From positions 558,001 to 622,000 of the forward strand of contig CAVYRL010000001.1 in assembly GCA_963771025.1 (NCBI GenBank): a stretch of DNA of 64,000 bases. Direction: 5' to 3'. Positions 33,381-42,530 of the stretch are shown here, piece by piece (positions within the stretch are counted from its first letter, which is position 1; each line of letters begins with the position of its first letter). The notes beneath the pieces are model-generated. The model had not been told where the DNA came from. It ran no database searches and was given only the letters and a program-made list of their open reading frames with translations. The DNA comes from Miltoncostaea sp963771025 (lineage in GTDB: Bacteria > Actinomycetota > Thermoleophilia > Miltoncostaeales > Miltoncostaeaceae). The translations under genes and the position numbers were made by a program.

Positions 33381-33663
33381 GCCGCCCGGGCTGAGGGCCC
33401 CGAGGGCGCGGGGTGTCCTGAACGGGCCTCTGGGACAACCAGATCGCGCGCGACATCATCACGCCCCTCGTCTACAAGGGGTGATATATCTGCAGAGCTG
33501 GACCTCGGCGGGCCAGGCGCTCAGCGCCGACGGCTGTGACGGCCAGTCGTGACTCCCCCGACGATGGGGGCGGCTCCTTCTGGGGTTCCTCCCAGCTCTC
33601 TCGCGCTGATCGGCGGCGCCGATCCCCACCGGTCGGCGATGCCCTACGGGGCGACGAGGGCAA
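33381..33663. other. intergenic boundary region with orphan coding remnant
   Basis: A 283-base gap at the left edge of the first polysaccharide island. On the + strand at about 33424-33484 the triplets read GLWDNQIARDIITPLVYKG and then stop. The run looks protein-like but is closed by a TGA just upstream and has no start, so it may be the scar of a lost gene; I do not recognise it. Otherwise nothing convincing is seen. Confidence 0.35.
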
Positions 33664-34647
33664 CTATCGCCGTGCTCGCCCTGCGTGGCCGCGCAAGCTG
33701 CCGAAGCTGAGGGCACGGTGGAGACGCGCGTGGGCGCGCCGACGCAGGCCGCGAAGCCGCTCCAGGTAAGGGTGGCGATAGGGGCGGAGGCGCAACGCCG
33801 TCGTCCTGAGACTGAGACGGTCGTTCGGGCACTCGACCTGCAGGAAGGCCTCCAGCCACTCGAGGAAGACGCGATGGGACTCGCTCAGTCGGTTGTAGAC
33901 GTTCCTGTCGCCAGCACCGTCCACATAGCAGGCCGACTCGGGGTGTTGCCGGTAGAGGTCGAGGACCTCCGATGTCACGAAGACGGGTTCGCGGGCGCAG
34001 ACCTTGTGGAAGAACACTTGGTCTTCGAACATCCCGCGGAAGCGCTCATCGAACCCGCCACAGCGCTGGAACGCCCGCCGCCTCAGCAGGACGCCGCACG
34101 TTGCCGGCGTCGCGGCGCGACGGTCGATGAAGGCCGCGATGAGCTCCGGCGGTCGGACGAGCCGATCCAGGCCGACGTCGAGTGACCTCAAGGAGTCTGA
34201 ACCCGCCACCCCTGGCTGATCGCTCCAGCTGAACCAGTACTTGGTCCGGCCGAAGACCATCGCCGCCGTCGGCTCCGACTCGAGGATCTTGACGGTGCGC
34301 TCCAGCTTCTCCGGAAGAAAGACGTCGTCCGAGTCGAGAAACGCGATGTACTGACCGCGCGCGTTGGCGACTCCGAGGTTCCGCGACGCGCTCATGCCCC
34401 GGTTGAGCCCCCCTGGGTGTCTCAGATATCGCACTCGAACGGGGTCTGCCCGGGCGACTCGCCGGGCGATGTCCCGGCTACCGTCTCGAGAGCCGTCGTT
34501 GACCAGGAGAAGCTCCCAATGCGCGTAGGTCTGGTCATAGATGCTCGCGATGGCCTCTTCAATGAACCGTTGACCGTCCAGGAAGATCATCACGACGGAC
34601 ACCAGGCCGGCTATCGTGGGCGGCTCGCCGTCCGGCGTTGGGCTCAT
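33664..34647 (-). CDS. family 2 glycosyltransferase
   Basis: A 327-residue GT-A fold enzyme. Signature elements are VSVVMIFLDGQRFIEEAI, the nucleotide-sugar Asp in LLVNDGSRDGS, and the metal-binding DSDD in IAFLDSDDVFLPEKL. No membrane segment is apparent. ATG 34647 overlaps the deacetylase stop (ATGA), making an earlier start at 34671 unnecessary. It belongs to the minus-strand operon Wzm-Wzt-methyltransferase-deacetylase-GT2, so it probably builds or decorates an exported surface glycan. Donor and acceptor are unknown. Confidence 0.9.
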   Translation of the reverse strand: MSPTPDGEPPTIAGLVSVVMIFLDGQRFIEEAIASIYDQTYAHWELLLVNDGSRDGSRDIARRVARADPVRVRYLRHPGGLNRGMSASRNLGVANARGQYIAFLDSDDVFLPEKLERTVKILESEPTAAMVFGRTKYWFSWSDQPGVAGSDSLRSLDVGLDRLVRPPELIAAFIDRRAATPATCGVLLRRRAFQRCGGFDERFRGMFEDQVFFHKVCAREPVFVTSEVLDLYRQHPESACYVDGAGDRNVYNRLSESHRVFLEWLEAFLQVECPNDRLSLRTTALRLRPYRHPYLERLRGLRRRAHARLHRALSFGSLRGHAGRARR

Positions 34648-35543
34648 TGCATCAGGGAGCGGGCGAGCCACCCCTCGAACGCCGCACCGTCCATGTCGCG
34701 CACGTACAGGCGTGGCAGGCGGAATCTGTCGCTCTCAGACGAAACCAGTCCAGCCTGGTTGGAACACGCGAGAACGAGGCCCGCATCGCGGACGACGTCG
34801 CTGGTCGTCTGTGAGAAGTCGTCGGGTCCCCCGAAGGGATACGAGAAGCGCGTGACGGGATCTCCCGCGATCTCGGAGAGTAGCCGGACGCTGTCGGCGA
34901 CCTCGGCGCGTTGCTCTCGACGAGCCAGCCGCGCCAGAATCGGATGGTTGACCGTGTGCGCGCCGAGGGTGGCCAGAGGGCTGTCGGCCAGGGCCGCGAT
35001 CTCCACCGAATTCATGCGACAGTCGGACGGGTTGGGCGGACCGGACCCACCGAAGTGATCGTCCAGCGACTCCAGGACGGCGTCGCGCTGGGGAGCGGGC
35101 ATCGGCTGAAGATGGCTCCACAAGCGCAGGTGGACGTCGTCGAGGATCTCTGGGTGCCTCCGGCGCGGGTGGGGCCTCAGCACGATCCGAATCAGACGGT
35201 CCCACCAGAACTCCTCGATGCTGCCCGCGACCACGAAGAACGTGGCCGGTGCGCCGGCACGCTCGAGGGCCGGAAGGGCGACCCGAAGGTTGTCGCGATA
35301 CCCGTCGTCGAACGTAATCGCAACCGCCGGCCGGTGTTGGGAGGGATTCGAGACGAGTTCCTCGAGATCCCGGACGCGATAGTTCGTGCCAAGTACGTCG
35401 AGGTGCTCGGCAAAGTTCGTCGGGCTCACCGCCAGATTCCACGGATCGACGGGCGGCGCGGCGACCCGGTGATAGAGGAGGATGGCTCCTGTCGCGGGCG
35501 AACGCCGGCTCCGTGTCCGTCCCAGTATCCGCCGCCTGATCAC
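34644..35543 (-). CDS. polysaccharide deacetylase (CE4/NodB domain)
   Basis: A 299-residue protein with the NodB homology domain: ILLYHRVA at the start, the catalytic TFDDGYRDN, the metal His pair in HTVNHPILA and FSYPFGGPDD. Such enzymes remove N-acetyl groups from glycans. No signal peptide is visible, so it may act on cytoplasmic lipid-linked sugar or intermediates (inference). GTG 35543 overlaps the methyltransferase stop. Confidence 0.92.
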   Translation of the reverse strand: MIRRRILGRTRSRRSPATGAILLYHRVAAPPVDPWNLAVSPTNFAEHLDVLGTNYRVRDLEELVSNPSQHRPAVAITFDDGYRDNLRVALPALERAGAPATFFVVAGSIEEFWWDRLIRIVLRPHPRRRHPEILDDVHLRLWSHLQPMPAPQRDAVLESLDDHFGGSGPPNPSDCRMNSVEIAALADSPLATLGAHTVNHPILARLARREQRAEVADSVRLLSEIAGDPVTRFSYPFGGPDDFSQTTSDVVRDAGLVLACSNQAGLVSSESDRFRLPRLYVRDMDGAAFEGWLARSLMQ

Positions 35544-36287
35544 GCAGACGCCTTGGTCGCGCGAACGGTGACGAGGAGGTCGTAGCGTTCATCCCTGGCG
35601 TTGATTGGGCCAGGCCCGAGTTCCTCGGCGGCGAGGCCGTAGAGAAATGCCGCCGCGCTCGCGACGTTGCCATGTGCGTCCACCCGCACGCGCTGGGCTC
35701 CGAAGGTCCCTGCAAAGAGCCGCGCGGCGGAGTGCCGCGTCACGGCCCAGTACCAGTCCCGAGTCTCGGCGGTGTCCATCTGAGTAATGCCCGGCAGGGT
35801 GAGCAGGAGGACGCCGCCTGGCCGTAGGAGTGCGTGCAGGCTCGCGACTGCTGCCTGGAGGTCCCAGATCAGATGCAGGACCTGGGTGCAAATTACTGCA
35901 GTCGTAGGCGTTCTCCGGCAGGCCATCCCGCTGCGACAGATCCCCGACAAACGTGGCGAGAGGGTTCTTCTCGTCAACATCGATGATGTCGCTGCGCACG
36001 ACGCGCGAAGCACCGTACCTTTCGGTGTAGAGGCGGTCTCCCACTTCGAGGACGCACCCCCGTATGTCTGGGGCGTTCGCCTCAAGAAACCGCTCGATAT
36101 AGACGCGGTCTACGGGGGTCCCGCGCTCGTATCCGAAGCGGCCGCTGTACGGCGAGGTGCGGCGAAACACACCGATGACGAGGAGCCGGTGCCGCGTGCG
36201 GCCAAGGCGACGCCGGAGCGGGTCCAATTCCAACGCGCGGCGTGTGCGCGCACGGGCGCGCGACAGGATCTCTCCTGCTCGCGTCAC
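35540..36287 (-). pseudogene. class I SAM methyltransferase, single-base frameshift near 35900
   Basis: The frame from GTG 36287 (TRAGEILSRARARTRR) runs through the SAM-binding GCVLEVGDRLYTE to NAYDC, then loses sense. The next frame continues VICTQVLHLIWDLQAAVASL, LLRPGGVLLLTLPG and so on to 35540. One extra base at about 35900 explains the break, so this is either one sequence error or a recent lesion. The joined product is about 248 residues, normal for sugar or lipid-linked methyltransferases. It lies between wzt and the deacetylase and overlaps the latter, so the operon frame is intact apart from this base. Confidence 0.75.
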
Positions 36288-36384
36288 CCCAGGGCGCCTG
36301 TCGCGATGAGCCTTGGCGGCCGATCGGCGCTGGGCTCTGTGGGGAGCGACTGAGGCATCCAAGACCGGAGGAAGAGCAGGGCCC

Positions 36385-37638
36385 TCACGAAACCGGGGCC
36401 TCGTCGGGCCCCGAGTCGTCACCGCGGCGCACATCCCATTTCAGCTCTAGCTGAACGAGCCTCTCAGGCCGCTCCTTGGTTCCTCCCTCGAGCCGGAACC
36501 GGAGCGCGCGGTCATGTACGACGAACGTCTCGTACGCCGAACCCAACCAGAAGGTGGCCTCATACTCGCCGACGTTCAGAATCGGCGGGATCACGATGCG
36601 CGCGAGGTACTCGCCGGGCTGGCCACGGGACTCTGGGGCCGACTCGGACCACAACTCATCGAGAATCCGGGCCCCCCTCACGCTGCTGACCACCACCGCG
36701 ACATCGATGGTCGGGATCGTCTCCAGCAGGACGAACCGCATCTCGACGGTGATCGGATCGTCGCGTTTCAAACGGCCGGCCGACGTCCCGCTGAGTCCAG
36801 TGATCCGGGCGGATCGAAGCTGGGCAGCTCTGCCGTCGGGCGCGAACGTTCGCTCCGGCACATCATCGAGTTCGGCGGTGAGGTATGCGTTGATGACCTC
36901 TTGGGCCGGCCCAAGGGCTACCAGCCGGCCCTCCTCCAGCCACGCGACGGTCGTGCAGAGTCGCTCAATGGCGTCGAGGTTGTGACTGACGAAGACGACT
37001 GTTCTTCCTTCTCGTTCGAGGCTTCCCATCTTTCCGAGACATTTGCGCTGGAACTCCGCATCGCCCACGGCCAGCACCTCGTCCACGACCATCGTCTCGA
37101 GATCCAGATGTGCGGCGACGGCGAATGCCAGCCGCAGATACATGCCGGACGAATAACGTTTGACCGGAGTGTCGATGAAGGGCTCGACGTCGGCGAAGGC
37201 CACGATCTCATCGAACCGGCGAGCCGTCGAGCGACGGCTCATGCCCAGGATCGCGCCGTTGAGGAATACGTTCTCCCGTCCGGTGAGCTCGGGGTGGAAC
37301 CCGGTCCCGACCTCGAGGAGCGAGCCGACCCGTCCCCGCGTGCGCGAGAAGCCCCGGGTGGGTTCGGTGATGCGGGTGATCAGCTTGAGGAGCGTGCTCT
37401 TCCCTGCCCCGTTTCGACCGATCAACCCGAGAGAGTCGCCTTCGGCGACCGACAACGAGACGTCTCGCAACGACCAGATCTCCGTCGGCTGTCGGTCCTC
37501 TCGCCTCGACCGCCGGACCAGTCTCCCTGCGCCTCTTGCAAGGGCGTCGCGAAGGTTCTGACCTCCGCCGTGATGCTCGCCCAAGTAATAGCGCTTGGAT
37601 ACGGAGTGCAACTCAATGGCGCTTTGGCGCGTCATCAT
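36385..37638 (-). CDS. wzt: ABC transporter ATP-binding protein, Wzt type
   Basis: A 417-residue ATPase. Walker A is GRNGAGKST (74-82), the signature reads RYSSGMYLRLAFA, Walker B is MVVDEVLAVGD and the H-loop is VSHNLDAIE. A C-terminal domain of about 150 residues follows (from ~250, FAPDGRAAQLRSARITG), typical of Wzt proteins that recognise the O-polysaccharide end group. It powers export of a completed glycan through Wzm. Its start lies three bases after the Wzm stop. Confidence 0.94.
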   Translation of the reverse strand: MMTRQSAIELHSVSKRYYLGEHHGGGQNLRDALARGAGRLVRRSRREDRQPTEIWSLRDVSLSVAEGDSLGLIGRNGAGKSTLLKLITRITEPTRGFSRTRGRVGSLLEVGTGFHPELTGRENVFLNGAILGMSRRSTARRFDEIVAFADVEPFIDTPVKRYSSGMYLRLAFAVAAHLDLETMVVDEVLAVGDAEFQRKCLGKMGSLEREGRTVVFVSHNLDAIERLCTTVAWLEEGRLVALGPAQEVINAYLTAELDDVPERTFAPDGRAAQLRSARITGLSGTSAGRLKRDDPITVEMRFVLLETIPTIDVAVVVSSVRGARILDELWSESAPESRGQPGEYLARIVIPPILNVGEYEATFWLGSAYETFVVHDRALRFRLEGGTKERPERLVQLELKWDVRRGDDSGPDEAPVS

Positions 37639-37641
37639 CGT

Positions 37642-38484
37642 TCAGATGATGTCCGCAAAGGCGCGCTCGTTGCGCTGGAAGTAGAGGACCCCCAAGACCA
37701 TCAGTACCAGGCTCGATGCGATCGATACCGCCACCATCCGCGTCGGCAGGTCGCCGCCGAGGGTGGTCCAGCGGAAGAGTTCGATGGGGGCGACCGTGGG
37801 ATTGAGCGCATAGAGGACCTGCCATTTGTAGGGCACGAGCGCTGACGGATAGCCCACGGGGCTCGCGATCAGCCAGAGCTGAATAAGGGCTCCCTGGATC
37901 GCCGCGACATCTCGGTAGCGGACGTTGGCCGTTGCCATGAGCAAGCCAGGTCCGAGCGAGGCGAGGACCATTGTTGCGAGGGCGATCGGGAGCAGGGCGA
38001 TCCATGGCGGAGGAGCGGCGCCCTGCAACGCCATGACCACCCAGAGCAGCACGAGCCCCACGCCCAGCGAGATGAATCCCGGAAGGAGCGCCGCCGCGGG
38101 CGCAAGGATGCGGGGGAAATAGACCTTGGTGATCAATGCTGCATTGGCGACTGTGCTCGAGGTTGCCGCGACGACACTGGATGAGAGGTACCCCCACGCG
38201 ACCGCTCCGGCAAGGGCGAAGGCGGCGTACGGGATTTCGTCCGTTGACACATCAGCGAGACCGGCGAAAACGATTCCGAAGACGCCGACCGTTATCAGGG
38301 GCTGGACCACCGCCCACGAGATGCCGAAGAAGGACTGCTTGTAGCGAGCCTTTACGTCCCGCAAGGCCAAAAAAAGGGCAAGCTCTCGGTACGACCAGAG
38401 TTCGGTGGGGTGCACTGCCCGAGCCCCGCGCGACGCGCGGTTCTCGATCCACCCGTCCGACCGATCCGAGAGCGGTGCGTCCAC
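37642..38484 (-). CDS. wzm: ABC-2 type polysaccharide export permease, Wzm type
   Basis: A 280-residue permease with six predicted membrane helices and the family cue FLALRDVKARYKQSFFGISWAV in the cytoplasmic N-terminus. It pairs with the adjacent Wzt ATPase to export undecaprenyl-linked polysaccharide. It is the first gene of the minus-strand operon that runs to 33664. ATG 38484 has no strong ribosome site. Confidence 0.93.
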   Translation of the reverse strand: MDAPLSDRSDGWIENRASRGARAVHPTELWSYRELALFLALRDVKARYKQSFFGISWAVVQPLITVGVFGIVFAGLADVSTDEIPYAAFALAGAVAWGYLSSSVVAATSSTVANAALITKVYFPRILAPAAALLPGFISLGVGLVLLWVVMALQGAAPPPWIALLPIALATMVLASLGPGLLMATANVRYRDVAAIQGALIQLWLIASPVGYPSALVPYKWQVLYALNPTVAPIELFRWTTLGGDLPTRMVAVSIASSLVLMVLGVLYFQRNERAFADII

Positions 38485-38690
38485 GCGACTAAGATACGCG
38501 CGTCCGCGGGCGATCCGCCGTCCCTTTCGCCTCGCATCGAGGGCCGTTCGCGACCGCGTCTACTCTCGCGCATCGCCGGGGTCCGCCGCGCCGGCCCTCG
38601 CAGCGGTCAACCAGGTCTCGATCTGTCAGCGCCCTCGGCGGTCAGCTCCGATCGGTCGCGTTCGGAACTTTGTAGGCCGGGCAGCGAGGT
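38485..38690. other. non-coding stretch upstream of wzm
   Basis: About 200 bases with no supported gene. It should hold the promoter of the minus-strand export operon, but no clear -10/-35 pair was recognised. Confidence 0.4.
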
Positions 38691-38918
38691 GGTAGCCGCG
38701 GGTGGCTCTCCAGCGCGCCCGCCAGGAATGCGCCCAGGGCCACGAGGGGAGGTCGACACCGACAGGTCCGGCGCGCCGCCGATCGCGACACACACGAACA
38801 CCATGTTGCCGGTCACTTTGGCCACGGACACCGGTCGGCGATGAAGCTCACGGCGTCCACCGTGCAGGTGACGATGGTGAGGATGCGCAGCGGGCCGTGC
38901 CCGGTGCCGCTTCAGGGT
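38691..38918 (-). pseudogene. DUF1275 (YoaK-like) membrane protein remnant
   Basis: Three frames read in turn on the minus strand give HGPLRILTIVTCTVDAVSFI (about 38830-38900), then VAKVTGNMVFVCVAIGGAPD (about 38765-38825), then VALGAFLAGALESHPRL (about 38695-38745). These are the conserved successive blocks of DUF1275 integral membrane proteins (VDAVSF, TGN-VF, GAFL-GA). At least two frameshifts and a missing C-terminal half mark it as a decayed gene. It sits just downstream of the binding-protein gene, on the same strand. Confidence 0.7.
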
Positions 38919-38928
38919 CAGAGGCTCA

Positions 38929-40551
38929 TCACTGGGCCGAGGGCAGATTCGCCCGCATCCAGAGGAAACCGTAGACCGGGCTGGCGACGTAGCCATTCAC
39001 CCGCGACGACGTGATGTCGATGCGCAGGCTGTTGGCGAAGGGCGCCCATACCGCCCGGGCCCGCACCGCCCGGTTGACCTTGGCCCAGCGATCGCCGCGC
39101 GTGGCGGGATTCCACGCCGATCCGGCCCAGGCGATCAGCCTGTCGAGCTTGGGGTCGGCCAGCAGGCCGTAGTTGCGGTTGGCGCCCTTGCGTATGGCCC
39201 CGCTCGAGAACAACAGCGGAAACCAGTCGGCGCCGTCGGGGAAGTCCTGCTGCCAGCGCACGTAGCCGATCTGCGAGCCCACCGAGGGGTTGGCGAGCGT
39301 GGCCAGCAGATTCGCCCGGTCCCAGAGCTTCTTGTTGGGGCGCAGGCCGATCTGGACGAGGGCCCGCTCGAGCAGGCGGGTGATCGCCGGGGAGGGCTCG
39401 TTGGCCTGACCCCAGATCGCCACCGAGTCCCCCGTGGCCCCGGCCCTGGCCACCAGCGCCCTGGCGCGGGCGATGTCGGGAGGCGCGGTGGCCAGGCGCC
39501 GGTAGCCCGGGGTGTGGGGGGGCAGGACCTGCGCGGTCGGCACCGCGGCGCCGTCGAAGGCGCGCGCCATCGCGGCGCGGTCGATGGCCAGGTTCACGGC
39601 CCTGCGCACCCGTACGTCGTCGAAGGGCGGCCGCCGGGTGTTCATGAAGAAGTAGTAGGTCGCCCCGTTGGGGTGGCGCGACACGCGAGCCCCGTCGGCG
39701 GCCGCCGCGCGGATCTGCGCGGCGCTCGGCAAGCCCTGGTTGTAGTCGATGCCCGCGCCGTCGGTGGGCCCCCGGCTGTCGCCGATGGCCACGCGGATGC
39801 GGTCGGGCCCGGGGCCTCTCGGGCCCGCCGCCCCGGGCACGTAGCCGGGGTTGCGCACCAGGTCGATCGCCCGGCCCGGCGCGTAGCCGGAGATGCGGTA
39901 GGGCCCCGCGGAGGCCACCTGTTCCTCGCTCTGGTCGCGGGCCGGGGTGCCGCGCGGCTCCACGAACGCGAAGGGCAGGGCCAGCACGTCGAGGATCGCG
40001 GGCTCCGAGCGCGTCAGGTCGATCTGGAGCTCGCCGGTCGCGTCGCGGGCGACGATGCCCGAGATGCCTCCGGTGCCGGTGCGCTCGAAGGCGCTCGTGC
40101 CGCGGATCACCCGGAACAGCCCGCGCCCGGGGGATGGAACCAGGAACAGGCGCTCGATGCTCGCCTTGACGTCGCTCGGGCGCACCGGCCGGTTGGCGGG
40201 CGGCCCGAAGCGGGCGTCGTTGCGCAGCCTGAACTCGAGGCGCCGGCCGCCCCGGCTGATCGTGGGCATCGACGCGGCGAGCGCGGGCACCACCTGGCTG
40301 CCGGCCGCTCCCCCGGCGCGCCGGTAGGCCACTAGGCCCTCGCCGGCGTTGACCAGCACCTGCCAGCTCTCGGAGGCGTAGGCGTAGGCGGGGTCGAGGC
40401 TGTCGGGGTCGTGGTCGGTGGCCACGACCAGCGTTGCGGCCTGGGCCTGCGCGGCGGCCAGTCCGAGCGCGAGCACGGCCAGGCCAAAGCGCAACGGTGG
40501 GGGCAGGAGGCGTGCACTCCACGCTTCTACACGCCCCCTGGCACGGGTCAA
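38929..40551 (-). CDS. family 5 extracellular solute-binding protein (oligopeptide/dipeptide type)
   Basis: A ~520-540 residue protein of the SBP_bac_5 family. A signal peptide (LRFGLAVLALGLAAAQAQA) precedes TLVVATDHDPDSLDPAYAYAS; the body has NDARFGPPANRPVRPSDVK, YYFFMNTRRPPFDDVRVRRA and NLAIDRAAMARAF, all typical. It would bind peptides or related ligands outside the membrane. The start is uncertain: TTG 40551 or TTG 40494 are the only plausible codons near the signal peptide and neither has a clear ribosome site. No permease or ATPase partner is nearby, so it is an orphan here. Confidence 0.82.
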   Translation of the reverse strand: MTRARGRVEAWSARLLPPPLRFGLAVLALGLAAAQAQAATLVVATDHDPDSLDPAYAYASESWQVLVNAGEGLVAYRRAGGAAGSQVVPALAASMPTISRGGRRLEFRLRNDARFGPPANRPVRPSDVKASIERLFLVPSPGRGLFRVIRGTSAFERTGTGGISGIVARDATGELQIDLTRSEPAILDVLALPFAFVEPRGTPARDQSEEQVASAGPYRISGYAPGRAIDLVRNPGYVPGAAGPRGPGPDRIRVAIGDSRGPTDGAGIDYNQGLPSAAQIRAAAADGARVSRHPNGATYYFFMNTRRPPFDDVRVRRAVNLAIDRAAMARAFDGAAVPTAQVLPPHTPGYRRLATAPPDIARARALVARAGATGDSVAIWGQANEPSPAITRLLERALVQIGLRPNKKLWDRANLLATLANPSVGSQIGYVRWQQDFPDGADWFPLLFSSGAIRKGANRNYGLLADPKLDRLIAWAGSAWNPATRGDRWAKVNRAVRARAVWAPFANSLRIDITSSRVNGYVASPVYGFLWMRANLPSAQ

Positions 40552-40665
40552 GAATCCGGTCCGTGGGGTCCCGAGGTCTGGGGTGGGTCGGGGCGGTTGG
40601 CGACGGTGGGCGAGTTGGCGAGGGGCGTCTCCATCCGCCAGGCTTGCAAGCGTGGAGGCCATGCG

Positions 40666-41658
40666 ATGACCCACGGTCCGGCGGCTCGCGCTCCGGAGAT
40701 TTCGGTTGTCATCCCGACGCGCGACCGGGGTCGGCGCCTTGTAAGGACGCTGTCCTGCGCGCTGGGTCAGAGCGGCGTCGATCTCGAGGTCATCGTCGTG
40801 GACGACGGATCGACGGACGAAACCGCAGACCGTCTCGCGGAGATCGGCGATCCTCGACTGCGGGTCCTCCGGCACGCAACCCCTCGGGGCGTGGCCAGCG
40901 CGCGAAACGCCGGCATCGCCGCCGCCCGCGCGCCGTGGGTGGCCTTCCTCGACGACGACGATCTGTGGTCTCCCGACAAACTCCGCCTGCAGTTGGCATG
41001 CGGCCGCGAGACGGGCGCCGGTGCCGTCTATTGCGGCGCGATAATGGCGGGCGAGGACGGAGCGTTTCTCTGGGCGATCCCGATGCCACGGCCCGACGAG
41101 TTGTGGGTCGAGCTGCACAGGCGAAATCCACTGCCGTCGGGTCCGTCGAACGTGATCGTCAGGACCGGGGTGATCCGAGCCCTCGGGGGCTTCGACGGCG
41201 AGTTCTCGTTCATGGCGGACTGGGACATGTGGCTCATGCTGGCGAGCTTTATCGAGTTTGCCGCGGTTCCTGATCCACTAGTCGCGTACGTGGATCACAA
41301 GGGTTCGATGACCCGCTCGGGCCCCCGGACGGCCGGCCCCGAGTACCGGAAACTGGTCAGGAAGCACCGGACACCCAACGGGCCGCGCTTCGACTCTGCG
41401 CAGGTCCTCCGTTACCGGGCCGGGCTGCACCGGGGCGGCGACCGATGGCTGCGGGCCTCGGTTCTCTACGTCCGTAGCGGAGCACGCGGGAGGCCGGCCG
41501 ACATCGTCCGCGGGCTCGCGCTGCTGTTCGTCGGTCCGGTTGTCGCGCGCCTCAGGTCGCACGGCGTAGAGAGACCGCAGTGGACCAGGTGGCGCGCCCG
41601 GGTGGTGGCGTCTCAGCCTCCACCGTGGCTTGACGCATTGAACGACACGCCAGGCTGA
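40666..41658 (+). CDS. family 2 glycosyltransferase
   Basis: A 330-residue GT2 enzyme: EISVVIPTRDRGRRLV, VIVVDDGSTDETA, the DDDD metal site in VAFLDDDDLWSPDKL, and FMADWDMWLML in the acceptor region. ATG 40666 has GTGGAGG about eight bases upstream. It is divergent from the binding-protein gene and is the last gene of the first sugar island before rplU. Its product likely adds one sugar to a surface glycan; specificity unknown. Confidence 0.9.
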   Translation: MTHGPAARAPEISVVIPTRDRGRRLVRTLSCALGQSGVDLEVIVVDDGSTDETADRLAEIGDPRLRVLRHATPRGVASARNAGIAAARAPWVAFLDDDDLWSPDKLRLQLACGRETGAGAVYCGAIMAGEDGAFLWAIPMPRPDELWVELHRRNPLPSGPSNVIVRTGVIRALGGFDGEFSFMADWDMWLMLASFIEFAAVPDPLVAYVDHKGSMTRSGPRTAGPEYRKLVRKHRTPNGPRFDSAQVLRYRAGLHRGGDRWLRASVLYVRSGARGRPADIVRGLALLFVGPVVARLRSHGVERPQWTRWRARVVASQPPPWLDALNDTPG

Positions 41659-41764
41659 GCCTCGCGGGTCCCGTCTGGAGCCCGGTCTCGGCCGCCAGTG
41701 TGGCGACCGGCCCCCATGCCCGCTAACATGCCACGTCGCTCGTCAATCGGTCAGGACAGGGAAC

Positions 41765-42061
41765 GTGCCGGATTACGCCGTGATCGCCCTTGGGGGCAAG
41801 CAGTACCGCGTTCGTGCGGGGGAGCAGCTCCTCGTCGACCGCCTGCAGCACGCCGAGGGCGCGACCTTCGAGCCGCGGGTGCTCGCCACCGGCGACGGTG
41901 AGGGCATCGCCGACGGCGGGGCCGTCACCGCGACGGTCGAGGAGCACGTGCTCGGCAAGAAGATCCTCGTCTTCACCTACAAGCCGAAGCGCAACTCGCG
42001 AAAGCGCCGTGGGCACCGCTCGCGCCTGTCGCGGGTGCGCATCGAGTCAATCACCGCCTGA
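41765..42061 (+). CDS. rplU: 50S ribosomal protein L21
   Basis: A 98-residue L21: YAVIALGGKQYRVRAGEQLL at the N-terminus and KPKRNSRKRRGHRSRLSRVRI at the C-terminus, both diagnostic. GTG 41765 follows CAGGGAAC. It starts the rplU-rpmA-obgE-proBA-nadD-rsfS block. The promoter is probably within 41659-41764, where a TAACAT box occurs near 41726. Confidence 0.97.
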   Translation: MPDYAVIALGGKQYRVRAGEQLLVDRLQHAEGATFEPRVLATGDGEGIADGGAVTATVEEHVLGKKILVFTYKPKRNSRKRRGHRSRLSRVRIESITA

Positions 42062-42079
42062 GCCCGCAGGAGTCTCGAG

Positions 42080-42346
42080 ATGGCACACAAGAAGGGTGGC
42101 GGCTCCAGCCGCAACGGTCGTGACTCCAAGCCGAAGATGCTTGGCGTGAAGGCCTTCGGCGGACAGATCGTGCCCGCCGGTTCGATCATCGTCCGTCAGC
42201 GCGGAACCCGCTTCCGCCCGGCATCGGGCACCGGCATCGGCCGCGATCACACCATCTTCGCGACGGTCACCGGCCGCATCGAGTTCACCACCGGACGCAA
42301 GGGGCGGCGCATCTTCGTGCACCCCGAGGAGCCGGCGGCGGTCTGA
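42080..42346 (+). CDS. rpmA: 50S ribosomal protein L27
   Basis: An 88-residue L27 starting MAHKKGGGSSRNGRDS, the conserved N-terminal tail that reaches the peptidyl transferase centre without a cleavable leader. The rest (KAFGGQIVPAGSIIVRQRGT) is typical. It follows rplU by 18 bases with GCAGGAG upstream. Confidence 0.98.
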   Translation: MAHKKGGGSSRNGRDSKPKMLGVKAFGGQIVPAGSIIVRQRGTRFRPASGTGIGRDHTIFATVTGRIEFTTGRKGRRIFVHPEEPAAV

Positions 42347-42530
42347 GCCCGAATCCGCCGACCGATCGTGGATGCGGGGTGCACGGGCGCCGAGTCAGAC
42401 GGTTTTGGGGGAGCACCCGTAGGGTGATCCCTCGGGTTGACCCCGAAGCCGTATGGCGAGAGCGATCCGTGCGCACCGCGCCGCGAGCGGCGACGGATTC
42501 GGGCTGAGCCGGGATCGGGCCCGCTCGGCG

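Noticed and set aside
33472..33663. 63-codon minus-strand frame in the island boundary
   Set aside because: Arg/Pro/Ser-rich with no motif or ribosome site; looks like chance in GC-rich DNA.
40434..41273. Other + frames overlapping the GT2 gene at 40666
   Set aside because: Low-complexity Arg-rich products; the GT2 frame has all family motifs and a ribosome site.
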